A stretch of 64,000 nucleotides of DNA from Nocardioides potassii (GTDB lineage: Bacteria > Actinomycetota > Actinomycetes > Propionibacteriales > Nocardioidaceae). The DNA lies in contig NZ_JAKJHZ010000011.1 of the NCBI RefSeq assembly GCF_021648885.1, positions 159,620 to 223,619 of the forward strand, read 5' to 3'. This document shows, piece after piece, positions 54,025 to 61,989 of the stretch. A program made the position numbers and the translations under genes. The notes under the pieces are model-generated. The model had not been told where the DNA came from and did no database searches. It worked only from the letters and a program-made list of their open reading frames with translations. Position 1 is the first letter of the stretch. Each line of letters starts with the position of its first letter.

Positions 54025-54399
54025 ATGGACCGCCCAGAGCCCGCCACCCTCACCTTCGAGGTCACCGACGACGACACCGCTCTCGCCGTGGGCAGCGGCT
54101 CGCTGCCCGTGCTCGGCACGCCCCGGCTGCTCGCCTGGCTCGAGGCTGCGACCTGCGCCGCGCTCGAGTCGCTGCTGCCCGAGGGCTCGAGCAGCGTCGG
54201 CACCCGGGTCCAGCTCGAGCACCTCGCCGCCAGTCCGGTGGGCGCCTCTGTGGAGGTCTCGGCGTCCAGCGCGTACGTCGACGGGCGGCTTCACCGCTTC
54301 ACGGTGAGCGCACGGGATGTCGGGTCGGGGAAGGTGCTCGCTGCCGGGGAGATCACGCGCGTGGTGGTCGACGCGGAGCGTTTCCTGTCGCGGGTCTGA
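54025..54399 (+). CDS. Hotdog-fold thioesterase (FlK-like)
   Basis: Protein of 124 residues: TPRLLAWLEAATCAALESLLPEGSSSVGTRVQLEHLAASPVGASVEVSA matches the FlK/thioesterase-like hotdog family, in which a Thr/Glu/His set acts on small acyl-CoAs; His71-type and Glu positions are visible in VQLEHLAASP. GGAAGG lies 8 nt before ATG 54025. It is divergent from the glycosyltransferase pair (77-bp gap). The substrate is unknown; fluoroacetyl-CoA activity should not be assumed. Confidence 0.75.
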   Translation: MDRPEPATLTFEVTDDDTALAVGSGSLPVLGTPRLLAWLEAATCAALESLLPEGSSSVGTRVQLEHLAASPVGASVEVSASSAYVDGRLHRFTVSARDVGSGKVLAAGEITRVVVDAERFLSRV

Positions 54400-54421
54400 C
54401 AGCCCGGCGCCGCCACCTGCC

Positions 54422-55285
54422 TCATGCCCGGGCGAGCTGCCGGACCGGGATCCGGACAGTGAGGTCGTCGGCGCCCATCCGGATCCGTCCACGCAGGCCG
54501 CTGCTGAGGACGAGCGGGAGCACGGCCGGGTTGTCCGCCGCGGTCCGTACGACGATCTCGTCGGCACCGGCGCCCCTGGCCGCTCTCGCAGTCTCGAGCA
54601 GCAGTCGCGAGCCGATGCCCCGGCGACGCCAGGCCGGCTCCACGCCCAGGTCAACGTGCCAGGCACCGTCGTCCTCGACGACCCACGTCGCCGAGCCGAT
54701 GGCCACACCGCCCACGGTTGCCCGCACGACCGAGTCGGCCACGTCGTACACCGGGTCGTCGCCGAGGGCATCCGGCTCGGGGGCACGCTGGGCGGCGGCG
54801 AGCACGTCGGTCACCAGCTCGGCGAGCGCGGTCCCGCGGGCGTGCTCTGCTGCGGTGAACGGCGCCGTCCGTCGCAGCTGCACGAGCACGTGCCCGATGT
54901 CGAGGTCCATCCCGTCCATGACGTCACCCAGGTCGGAGGGGTCGGTCTCGGCGTCGAACAGCTGGGCCACCACGTCGGGGAACCTGGCCGGCTGCGCCAG
55001 GATGCTCCGCGCGGCCAGGACGTACCGGGTGGGCTGGTCGGTCAGGGACGCCTCCGTGCAGGGCAGCACGCTGACCCTGGTGCCGCCCGAGCCCTCCACC
55101 AGCTCCGCGAGGTCGGAGAGCCCCCAGTCATCGGGGGTCCGCAGCACCAGCTCGTCAGTCACCCGGTCGATGCCCGGGTGGACGTGCAGCCCCAGAATGT
55201 TGACGCCCGCCGCACCGCAGCTCGCTGCGAGCTCCGCGAGGGCGCCCGGCCTGTCGGCCAACGTCGTCCGCACTCTCCACAACAT
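54422..55285 (-). CDS. ACT-domain/GNAT acetyltransferase fusion
   Basis: Protein of 287 residues. The N-terminus is an ACT-like domain (MLWRVRTTLADRPGALAELAASCGAAGVNILGLHVHPG, residues 1-38) that would bind an amino acid. The C-terminus is a GNAT domain (VRATVGGVAIGSATWVVEDDGAWHVDLGVEPAWRRRGIGSRLLLETARAA) with the acetyl-CoA loop RRRGIGS. The fusion suggests an acetyltransferase under amino-acid control, inferred only. I chose ATG 55285 since the ACT domain starts there; ATG 55327 gives 14 extra residues. Confidence 0.8.
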   Translation of the reverse strand: MLWRVRTTLADRPGALAELAASCGAAGVNILGLHVHPGIDRVTDELVLRTPDDWGLSDLAELVEGSGGTRVSVLPCTEASLTDQPTRYVLAARSILAQPARFPDVVAQLFDAETDPSDLGDVMDGMDLDIGHVLVQLRRTAPFTAAEHARGTALAELVTDVLAAAQRAPEPDALGDDPVYDVADSVVRATVGGVAIGSATWVVEDDGAWHVDLGVEPAWRRRGIGSRLLLETARAARGAGADEIVVRTAADNPAVLPLVLSSGLRGRIRMGADDLTVRIPVRQLARA

Positions 55286-55458
55286 GCCGCCGACGATGCC
55301 GCATCGATGTTTCCGGAGGTTGCGCACGACGTTTCGCGCCGGTCACGAGTTGTGCCGCGCCGCGAGCACTGTTGTGCGACGGGCGGGTCAGCGAGCCGTC
55401 CATCCTTGCCGCTATCAGTGCGCGGATCGGCCGGCGTGGCGGATCTTGGGCTGAAAAG

Positions 55459-56061
55459 TCAGCTCCTGTCCGCGGTGGGTTCCGTCCACCCGGCGCGGCT
55501 GAGTTCGTACCCAACCTCGCCGTCCTTCCAACCAACGACCTGCCGCCGATCTGGAACGGCATCCCACGACGCGTACTGCTTCAACCCCACCTTCTCCAGC
55601 ACCCGGCGTGACCCGGTGTTCGCTGCCATCGTGGAGGCGACGACCCGGTCGATGTCTCCGCATGAGAATGCCTGGCGAATCATCGCCTCGGCGCCCTCCG
55701 TCGCAAGTCCGCGGCCCCACCCCGTGACGGGCAACCGGTAGCCGATGCCCGAAATCTCGGGTTGCCCTTTGAATGATGAGGCCGACCACCACCCCACGAA
55801 GGTGCCAGCCTCGAATCCGGCCCAGTACCCGAGTCCGCGCGCCACGTCGCTCTGGTGGTCGAGGCGCTGCCGCCACTCTGCGGCGGTTTCGGCAGGCCCT
55901 GCAGGGCGCCCCTGGATGTAGGTCATGACTTCTGGGTCGGCGTTCAGGTCGACCATCAGGTCCAGATCGGCGACGCGGACAGGTCGAAGCATGAGACGAG
56001 CTGTCGATAGCGATGGGAGTGCTCTCGCGCGAGATCCAGGTTCCGCCACTCGGGCGACCAT
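55459..56061 (-). CDS. RimJ/RimL-type GNAT acetyltransferase
   Basis: Protein of 200 residues. LSTARLMLRPVRVADLDLMVDLNADPEVMTYIQG is the typical N-terminus of GNAT_3/RimL enzymes. It is followed by GIGYRLPVTGWGRGLATEGAEAMIRQAF (acetyl-CoA loop) and ANTGSRRVLEKVGLKQYASW. Its slightly AT-richer codon use than its neighbours may mean recent acquisition, though this is only an impression. The start ATG 56061 keeps the conserved N-terminus. The substrate is unknown. Confidence 0.8.
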   Translation of the reverse strand: MVARVAEPGSRARALPSLSTARLMLRPVRVADLDLMVDLNADPEVMTYIQGRPAGPAETAAEWRQRLDHQSDVARGLGYWAGFEAGTFVGWWSASSFKGQPEISGIGYRLPVTGWGRGLATEGAEAMIRQAFSCGDIDRVVASTMAANTGSRRVLEKVGLKQYASWDAVPDRRQVVGWKDGEVGYELSRAGWTEPTADRS

Positions 56062-56148
56062 AGCGGTCGAACAACGTCACGAGCCTTGAGAACGTCCCAC
56101 ATGCCGCGATCAAGCCACCCTCATCTGGAGTTGTGCGGGACGTATCTG

Positions 56149-56167
56149 CGAGTCTCGGCGAGACTCG
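56149..56167. repeat. Inverted repeat just before a hypothetical gene
   Basis: CGAGTCTC-GGC-GAGACTCG is a perfect 8-bp inverted repeat with a 3-nt spacer, ending 5 bp before ATG 56173. It could be an operator or a hairpin at the translation start of the small gene that follows. Confidence 0.5.
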
Positions 56168-56172
56168 GTGGC

Positions 56173-56565
56173 ATGGACTTCGATCACGAGTCGGCTCTGC
56201 GGCTAGGTGGTTGGGACCCTCGCTACGCGGTGGTGTTGGCGGCGTCCGCTTGCGACGGAGCCGCTGCGGCTCTCATCGATACCAACGGCGACGGTGCTGA
56301 TGTGGATCTCGATCAGTACCAGCAGGCGCCGGACGGGCGCTGGGTTGAAGTGGCTAGTGGGAACTGCGACGACTCCGGCGCGTTCGCGACCGGGTTCATG
56401 GCCGTCGCATGGGGGCGGGCACTCCCACGAGCCCTGGTCACCCTCCAGTTCCAGGCTGCCATGCACGACGTCGAATGCACGGATCAGGGCTGGTGGATGT
56501 TCGTGATGGCAAGCCGCTCAGGCGACACACCGACGGTCGCCGCAATCGCGGAAGCAAGCCACTGA
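56173..56565 (+). CDS. Hypothetical protein
   Basis: Protein of 130 residues from ATG 56173 (MDFDHESALRLGGWD). There is an acidic region (DTNGDGADVDLDQYQQAPDG) and Trp/Met near the end (DQGWWMFVMASRSG). It resembles no family that I know. ATG start codons 24 and 29 codons further upstream are possible. Coding bias is weaker than average, and the flanking DNA is less compact than elsewhere, which is consistent with an acquired gene. Confidence 0.5.
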   Translation: MDFDHESALRLGGWDPRYAVVLAASACDGAAAALIDTNGDGADVDLDQYQQAPDGRWVEVASGNCDDSGAFATGFMAVAWGRALPRALVTLQFQAAMHDVECTDQGWWMFVMASRSGDTPTVAAIAEASH

Positions 56566-56570
56566 GCCAA

Positions 56571-56729
56571 ACGTCCGGATCTGCCGATGAGGGTGTGGCT
56601 TGGACTCCGGGGCTCGAATGAGGCGGTTTCGGGCTCACACCGCAGGACCCGGGATGCAACCGGGCTTTCCGGACGACGACCACCGGGCGCTGTCCCTGCG
56701 TTGACAGCAGCGTACGTCCGGATCTGCCG
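56571..56729 (+). repeat. Direct repeat pair of 16 bp
   Basis: ACGTCCGGATCTGCCG occurs at 56571-56586 and again at 56714-56729, identical copies 143 bp apart, in the 206-bp space after the hypothetical gene and before the 3' end of the HNH gene. No transposase or other coding sequence lies between them. It may be a scar of a deletion or duplication. Confidence 0.6.
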
Positions 56730-56771
56730 CGATGCGTGCGTCGTCCCCCGCCATTGCCTCGGGCGCGCGTA

Positions 56772-58247
56772 CTACGCGACGTACAGGTCAACACCCATGG
56801 GCGCGTCGATGATCATCCTCGCCTTCTCCGGGTGGATCGGATGGGTGCCGGTGTGGTCGACGATGAAGGCGAGGCCGTGCGGGGTGAGCCAGACGTAGCG
56901 ACCGTCGCCGCACTGGCGTGAGGCGTAGCCCGCATGGGTCTTCCAGCGGTGGTGTCGGCGGCCGAGGGGGCCGGAGTTGTGCGAGCCGGTCTGTCCCGGC
57001 GGCGGTTCTCGTCCTGTCTCGGGGTTGCCGTGGTCGTAGGGCACGGGGTGGTCGAGGTCGACGCGTCGGCTGGTGGACGTCGCCCAGGGCCAGTAGTCGC
57101 CGCCGGTGACGAGGTGGACCTGGTCACGGAGCGACTCGGGGTGCTCGTAGGCGGTGTAGCGGACCCGGTCGGAGAGGTCCTTGACCGGCTGGACCTTCAC
57201 CACACAGCCGCGAAGCATCTCGTCGAGGCGGGCGAGGCTGACGGGACCCAGACCCTCGACACGAGCCACGCCGTCGGCGCCGTGGAGGGCGGCTTCGTGC
57301 AGGTGGACGTGCAGCACGACCTTCGGAGCGAGCGGAGTGAGGTCGATGCCACGCAGGGCGTCGAGAAGATCCGCGGGGAAGGCCAGGGCGCGAACCAGTC
57401 CTGCCCCAGTGTCCTCGGGCTCTTGCTCTGCGCCGGGCGCATCGAGATCGAGGTCGAGCTCGGACTCGTCGCCAGCACCGGTGTGCTCGAGCAGGAGCGT
57501 CAGCAGCTCGACCGGCCGCGCCAGCCACCCGAACGCCAGGGCGCGGAGCTCGTCGGGGCTAGCGTCAGCGTTCAACGGCTCGAGGATCTCGGCGACGCGG
57601 TGCACTATCGCGTCCACCGCGACGGCGTCGCCTGCCTCGACGCGGGCAATGAGGGTGCGCAGGCCGTGCTCGTCGGTGCGACCGAGGCCGATGTAGCGGC
57701 GGCGGCGTTCGGCCTCGCACCGCGTCTCGTGCAGGTCGGGGTCGGCCTCGATGACCTTGGCCTCGGCGACCTCGAGGAGCCGCCCGATTCCCTCAGAGGC
57801 GATCAACCGGGACACGGCGGTGTCGACGACGTGGACCTTGTCGGCGGGGAGGTGGCGCGACATCTTCGCGACCTTCCGGGCGACCCACACCTCGCACTCG
57901 CCGCGGCGGGCGACCTGCCAGGTCAGCGGGAGCCGGTGCTCGAGGTCGAGGACGTCGGCGAGCATGTTCTGCGTGGCGGTGACGCCGGCGCCGCGTGCCA
58001 GGGCGATCTCGCCGAGGCAGAAGTCCTGAACGCCGGGGGTGCCCTCCCCGCCGACCTGGCGCAGCACGTTGCCGACGCGGCGCGCGAGGTGGCCGTCCGG
58101 TCCTTCCGTGGGATCGGCGGAGTGCAGGGCTGCCCAGGCGGAGAGGAGCTCGAGCTTGGCGACCTCGGCCAGCCGGGACGCTCGCTCGGCCTCGGTGACG
58201 GCGGCCAGCAGGGCCTTGCCGTCGAGGTCGAGGAGGTCGCTGTCCAT
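56772..58247 (-). CDS. DUF222/13E12-repeat HNH endonuclease family protein
   Basis: Protein of 491 residues with the DUF222 helical domain (about 1-330; DLLDLDGKALLAAVTEAERASRLAEVAKLELLSAWA) and a C-terminal HNH nuclease domain: RRVDLDHPVPYDHGNPETG, then SGPLGRRHHRWKTHAGY. The zinc-knuckle cysteines of the classical form (PWC...C) are replaced (PWATSTS and PLGRRHH), a variant seen in part of this family. The family is multi-copy in actinobacteria and thought to be mobile or selfish, with no settled function. The start is ATG 58247. Confidence 0.85.
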   Translation of the reverse strand: MDSDLLDLDGKALLAAVTEAERASRLAEVAKLELLSAWAALHSADPTEGPDGHLARRVGNVLRQVGGEGTPGVQDFCLGEIALARGAGVTATQNMLADVLDLEHRLPLTWQVARRGECEVWVARKVAKMSRHLPADKVHVVDTAVSRLIASEGIGRLLEVAEAKVIEADPDLHETRCEAERRRRYIGLGRTDEHGLRTLIARVEAGDAVAVDAIVHRVAEILEPLNADASPDELRALAFGWLARPVELLTLLLEHTGAGDESELDLDLDAPGAEQEPEDTGAGLVRALAFPADLLDALRGIDLTPLAPKVVLHVHLHEAALHGADGVARVEGLGPVSLARLDEMLRGCVVKVQPVKDLSDRVRYTAYEHPESLRDQVHLVTGGDYWPWATSTSRRVDLDHPVPYDHGNPETGREPPPGQTGSHNSGPLGRRHHRWKTHAGYASRQCGDGRYVWLTPHGLAFIVDHTGTHPIHPEKARMIIDAPMGVDLYVA

Positions 58248-58439
58248 GTCCTCACGCTAGCCGCCACCACCGACAACGAATGCCCCGATTCGCGCTCGGA
58301 TCCATCCAGTGGACGGCTGTTTTCGACGATGTGAGCGATAGTGCTGCGAAGTTCTTTCGAGGCTCGTCGCTGGGGCTCCTCACCCCTCAACCACCGCGGG
58401 TCCAGGGCTTGTGTGCTGGTCGACCACCGAAGAAGAGCG

Positions 58440-59090
58440 CTACACGCGCCGCGTCTCGTACGCCCACATCGCCACCTCGACGCGGTTCCGGGCGCCGAGC
58501 TTGGCCATCAGTGCGCCGATGTGGGTCTTCACGGTGCTCAGGCTGATGTGCAGCTCGGCGGCGATCTCGTGGTTCGTGCGACCGCGCGCGAGGAGGACGA
58601 GCACGTCCTCCTCACGGTCCGTGAGGGGCGACAGCGGCTGGGCGGGCGCGACGGGGCGCTCGAGCGAGGCCAGCGTGCCGAGCAGGCGGCGGGTGATGTC
58701 GGGGGCGATGAGCGCGTCGCCGTGGGCGGCCGCCTCGATGGCCTGCACCAGCAACGCGGGCCCCGCGTCCTTGAGCAGGAACCCCCGGGCGCCGGCGCGG
58801 AGGGCGCCGAGGACGTACTCGTCGAGGTCGAAGGTCGTGATGACGACGACGGCCATCGGGTCCGCGACCCCCGGCCCGGCCAGCTGCCGCGTCGCCTCGA
58901 CGCCGTCGAGGGCGGGCATCCGGATGTCGAAGAGGCAGACGTCGGGTCGCAGCTCGCGAGCCATCGTCACGGCCTCGTAGCCGTCCCGCGCCTGACCGAC
59001 GACCTCGATCCCCGGTTGCGCGTCGAGGATCATGGTCAGCCCGGTCCGCACGAGGTCCTGGTCGTCGGCGACCACCACGCGGATGCTCAT
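58440..59090 (-). CDS. NarL/LuxR-family response regulator
   Basis: Regulator of 216 residues. The receiver domain has VVVADDQDLVRTGL (Asp pair), phospho-acceptor Asp in VCLFDIRMPALDGVEATRQL, TTFDLDEYV and LLKDAGP; the LuxR HTH is LTDREEDVLVLLARGRTNHEIAAELHISLSTVKTHIGALMAKLGARNRVEVAMWA. The ATG at 59090 overlaps the kinase stop (ATGA), so the pair is translationally coupled. Confidence 0.94.
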   Translation of the reverse strand: MSIRVVVADDQDLVRTGLTMILDAQPGIEVVGQARDGYEAVTMARELRPDVCLFDIRMPALDGVEATRQLAGPGVADPMAVVVITTFDLDEYVLGALRAGARGFLLKDAGPALLVQAIEAAAHGDALIAPDITRRLLGTLASLERPVAPAQPLSPLTDREEDVLVLLARGRTNHEIAAELHISLSTVKTHIGALMAKLGARNRVEVAMWAYETRRV

Positions 59091-60211
59091 CGGGCCACCT
59101 CGCGCGGGAAGGTCGCTGCGACCGTCCAGCCGCCGGAGGCGTCCGGCCCCGCGGAGAACGTGCCGCCCAGCAGCGTGGCCCGTTCGGCCATGCCCAGCAG
59201 GCCGTAGCCGCCGCTCGCAGCCGGGTGAGCCTGTCCGTCGTCGTGCACGCGCAACCGTACGACGTCCGCGTCCCCGACGACCTCCACCGAGACGGCGGTC
59301 GCCCCCACCGCGTGCCGGATCGCGTTGGTCACCGACTCCTGGCAGATCCGGTGCACCGCGACCTCGAGCGGTTGCGGCAGCCCGTCCAGCGGTCCGGAGC
59401 GACGTACGGACACCAGCGGGCTCATCCGGGCCAGGTCGTCGAGCTCGGCGATGCCTCGCTGCGGGGCGAAGTCGGCAGCGCCCTCGCGCAGCACCCGCAC
59501 CACCGCGCGCATCTCGGCCAGCGTCCGCGAGGCCTCCGCCTCGATGACGGCGAGCACGTCCACAGCCGCCGACGGGTCCGCGGCCGCGACCGCGCGACCC
59601 GCCTGGGCCTGGATCGCGATCGCCGAGACGTGGTGCGCGACGGTGTCGTGCAGCTCGCGGGCGAGCTCTCCACGCTCCTCGTAGCGCACCTGCTGCACCT
59701 CCCGCCGCTGCGCGAGCGCGCGGTAACGCATCGCGGCGCCCAGGGCGAAGGACGCGAGCACCACCGTGGCGCCCCCCAGCACGTCGCCGAGGTCGCCGCT
59801 GGCCGCAAGGCCGAGCACGACCGGCACGGCCACTGTCGCCGTACCGACCAGGGCGTCGCGCCCGGAGGCCCAGCGAAAGAGCGCGTAGGGCAGCAGCAGG
59901 ACCACGACCATCGAGTCGAGCCCCACCTCGGGACGGTCCGCGAGCAGGGACGGCAGCTGCAGCACGAGCGCCCCGCCGAAGCCGATGGCGGTCACGAGCA
60001 GCGGGTGCGTACGGCGCCAGGGCAGCGCGACCACCACCACGAGCGCGACCACGACGGCGAGGGCGCGCATCGGCAGCTCCGGGCGCAGGACCGCCTCGAC
60101 CGTCACCGCGGCCAGCATCCCGGCGAGCAGCGGCCAGTCCCACCAGACGCGGACCGGCGGGTCCGGGGCGCGGGGCTCGCCGAGGATCGAGCGGACGGTG
60201 GCGGCGAGCAC
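59087..60211 (-). CDS. NarL-type sensor histidine kinase (HisKA_3)
   Basis: Membrane kinase of 374 residues. Four to five N-terminal membrane helices form the sensor (about 25-165). The dimerisation helix has the phospho-His in ERGELARELHDTVAHHVSAIAIQAQAG. The HATPase domain has CQESVTNAIRHAVGATAVSVEV, VHDDGQAHPAASGGYGLLGMAERATLLGG. TAGGCT lies exactly 6 nt before GTG 60211, so the transcript is probably leaderless. The partner regulator follows. Stimulus unknown, perhaps membrane stress. Confidence 0.92.
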   Translation of the reverse strand: MLAATVRSILGEPRAPDPPVRVWWDWPLLAGMLAAVTVEAVLRPELPMRALAVVVALVVVVALPWRRTHPLLVTAIGFGGALVLQLPSLLADRPEVGLDSMVVVLLLPYALFRWASGRDALVGTATVAVPVVLGLAASGDLGDVLGGATVVLASFALGAAMRYRALAQRREVQQVRYEERGELARELHDTVAHHVSAIAIQAQAGRAVAAADPSAAVDVLAVIEAEASRTLAEMRAVVRVLREGAADFAPQRGIAELDDLARMSPLVSVRRSGPLDGLPQPLEVAVHRICQESVTNAIRHAVGATAVSVEVVGDADVVRLRVHDDGQAHPAASGGYGLLGMAERATLLGGTFSAGPDASGGWTVAATFPREVAR

Positions 60212-60220
60212 GGGGTCAGC

Positions 60221-60679
60221 CTAGGGAGCCGCGACGCCGGCCGACGACGAACGCGGCCACGACCACGCCCACCGCAGCACGAACACCAGCAGCGCCACCT
60301 CGACGACCACGCCGAGGCCGTAGAACGCCAGCCAGGACTCCCCCGCCAGGTTGAACACCGAGACCGGGACGTAGAGCGTCGCGACCGCGAGGTTGAGCAT
60401 CCGGTTCGCCCGGGCGGGCAGGGCCGCGGACAGCGCGACCATCAGCGCCGGGATCCCGACGAGGGCGAGCGACGTGGTGGCGAAGGTCTGGTTGGCCTCG
60501 AACTCGAAGACCCGCCCGGCGAGGATCTCCTCCAGCGCGCCGGGCCGGTAGAGGTGGAGGTAGTCGACGTAGACGTAGAAGAACATGAAGCTCGCCCAGG
60601 CCGCGGCGAGCCTGGCCTGCACCGGCAGCGGGCGGTCGTCGAGGGCTGAGGCCGCGGGGGCGAGAGCGGTGTCGGTCAT
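60221..60679 (-). CDS. DUF6326-like integral membrane protein
   Basis: Protein of 152 residues with four hydrophobic helices. QARLAAAWASFMFFYVYVDYLHLYRPGALEEILAGRVFEFEANQTFATTSLALVGIPALMVALS matches the DUF6326 family of small membrane proteins, function unknown. The start ATG 60679 has AAAGG upstream. The TAG stop overlaps the -10 box of the kinase gene. It is upstream of the two-component genes on the same strand and may be read with them. Confidence 0.65.
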   Translation of the reverse strand: MTDTALAPAASALDDRPLPVQARLAAAWASFMFFYVYVDYLHLYRPGALEEILAGRVFEFEANQTFATTSLALVGIPALMVALSAALPARANRMLNLAVATLYVPVSVFNLAGESWLAFYGLGVVVEVALLVFVLRWAWSWPRSSSAGVAAP

Positions 60680-60785
60680 GGACGGACCTTTCGTCGTGGG
60701 TTGGTGCGTCCACGATCGAGGACCGGCGACCCCGTTCCATCGGACCAGGGGCCGGAGTCCGCCGGCCTGAAGTACGAGAGAGGGA

Positions 60786-60816
60786 AAAGCAAAAGTCCCC
60801 GCCGTGGGCGGGGACT
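60786..60816 (-). terminator. Rho-independent terminator after bL37
   Basis: On the minus strand, AGTCCCCGCC (60816-60807) pairs with GGCGGGGACT (60803-60794), loop 3 nt, followed at once by TTTTGCTTTT. It is the only U-tract terminator with a strong GC stem I found in the window. It lies 28 bp after the bL37 stop. Confidence 0.88.
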
Positions 60817-60843
60817 CTCACGATGACGTGTCAGAAAGACGCG

Positions 60844-60918
60844 TCAGGCGTTGGGGCGCTTGCCGTGGTTCGCGCCCTTCTTCTTGCGAGCGCGGCGCTT
60901 GCGTCCGGTCTTGCCCAT
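60844..60918 (-). CDS. 50S ribosomal protein bL37 (24 residues)
   Basis: Very short gene for a basic peptide beginning MGKTGRKRRARKKKGANHG and ending KRPNA. It matches the actinobacterial large-subunit protein bL37 first seen in mycobacterial ribosome structures. AGGAGG lies 5 nt before ATG 60918. It is 64 bp downstream of rsrA and is followed by a strong intrinsic terminator, which supports a real expressed gene. In mycobacteria a bL37 gene is in the sigH/rshA neighbourhood too, from memory. Confidence 0.85.
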   Translation of the reverse strand: MGKTGRKRRARKKKGANHGKRPNA

Positions 60919-60982
60919 GTCGTCCTCCTGGAATCGGTGCTCCGGCCAGTCTCTCAAAGGAGACCGCAAGGAGCCAATCGGC

Positions 60983-61249
60983 TCAGCCCTCGGTGATCTG
61001 GACCTTCACCTGGCGCAGCTGGAGCCGTACGCGCTCGCGCAGCGACTCCGGCGCCGACTCCGAGCAGGAGCGCTGGACGAGCTGCTTGACCGCCTTCTGG
61101 AGGTCGTGGCGCTCGAGGCACGGCCCGCACTCACGCAGGTGCATCTCGACCACCGCGCAGTCGGCCTGGTCGAGCTCGTTGTCGATGAAGTAGACGATGC
61201 GCTCGATGTAGTCGACGCAGTCGTCACGACCGTGCTCGTGCTCGCTCAT
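60983..61249 (-). CDS. rsrA: Redox-sensing zinc anti-sigma factor RsrA
   Basis: Zinc-containing anti-sigma factor of 88 residues that binds SigR and releases it upon disulfide stress. Cys11, His37, Cys41 and Cys44 ([15 protein letters not shown]3CX2C) sit at the same numbers as in Streptomyces RsrA, with Cys31 and Cys62 also conserved. Start ATG 61249 overlaps the sigR stop (ATGA), as is standard for this pair. It is also called mycothiol-system anti-sigma factor. Confidence 0.94.
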   Translation of the reverse strand: MSEHEHGRDDCVDYIERIVYFIDNELDQADCAVVEMHLRECGPCLERHDLQKAVKQLVQRSCSESAPESLRERVRLQLRQVKVQITEG

Positions 61250-61908
61250 GACCCGCTCCCGTCCGCCGCGGGGACGCTGGCCGCCGGCAGCAGGTCGTTG
61301 GCCCGGACGTAGTCGGCGAGCATGTCGCGCAGCTGGCGACGACCACGGTGCAGGCGCGACATCACGGTGCCGATCGGCGTGTCCATGATCTCCGCGATCT
61401 CCTTGTAGGGGAATCCCTCGACGTCGGCGAGGTAGACCGCGAGCCGGAACTCCTCGGGCAGCCGCTGCAGGGCGTCCTTCACCTCGGAGTCGGGCAGGTG
61501 CTCCAGCGCCTCCATCTCCGCCGACCGCAGGCCGGTGGAGGAGTGCGACTCCGCGCGGGCGAGCTGCCAGTCCTCGACGTCCTCGGACATCGACTGCTGC
61601 GGCTGGCGCTGCTTCTTGCGGTAGGAGTTGATGTAGGTGTTGGTGAGGATCCGGTAGAGCCAGGCCTTGAGGTTCGTCCCCGGCTTGAACTGGTGGAAGG
61701 CGCTGTAGGCCTTGGCGAAGGTCTCCTGCACGAGGTCCTCGGCGTCGGCGGGGTTGCGGGTCATCCGCATCGCCGCGCCGTAGAGCTGGTCGAGGAACGG
61801 CAGCGCGTCGCGCTCGAAGCGCGCGGACCGCTGCTCGTCGGTCTCGTCCTCGAGGGAGATCTCGGCGGAGCCCGGAAGGGACTTCTCGTCCTGGAGCGAT
61901 TCAGTCAT
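61246..61908 (-). CDS. sigR: ECF sigma factor SigR/SigH (thiol-oxidative stress)
   Basis: Group 4 sigma factor of 220 residues, directing thioredoxin and mycothiol genes. Region 2: [64 protein letters not shown]. Region 4: [53 protein letters not shown] chose ATG 61908 by comparison with SigH length; a TACTGT box ends 8 nt upstream. An in-frame GTG at 61974 would add 22 residues, reminiscent of the longer SigR' form in Streptomyces. It overlaps rsrA. Confidence 0.94.
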   Translation of the reverse strand: MTESLQDEKSLPGSAEISLEDETDEQRSARFERDALPFLDQLYGAAMRMTRNPADAEDLVQETFAKAYSAFHQFKPGTNLKAWLYRILTNTYINSYRKKQRQPQQSMSEDVEDWQLARAESHSSTGLRSAEMEALEHLPDSEVKDALQRLPEEFRLAVYLADVEGFPYKEIAEIMDTPIGTVMSRLHRGRRQLRDMLADYVRANDLLPAASVPAADGSGS

Positions 61909-61989
61909 CGCCTCCCACAGTACCGCCGGGGTCGGCGGCACCGTAGTGGGGCGTTCGAGGGTCAGTGACGGCACACCAGCATCAACACC

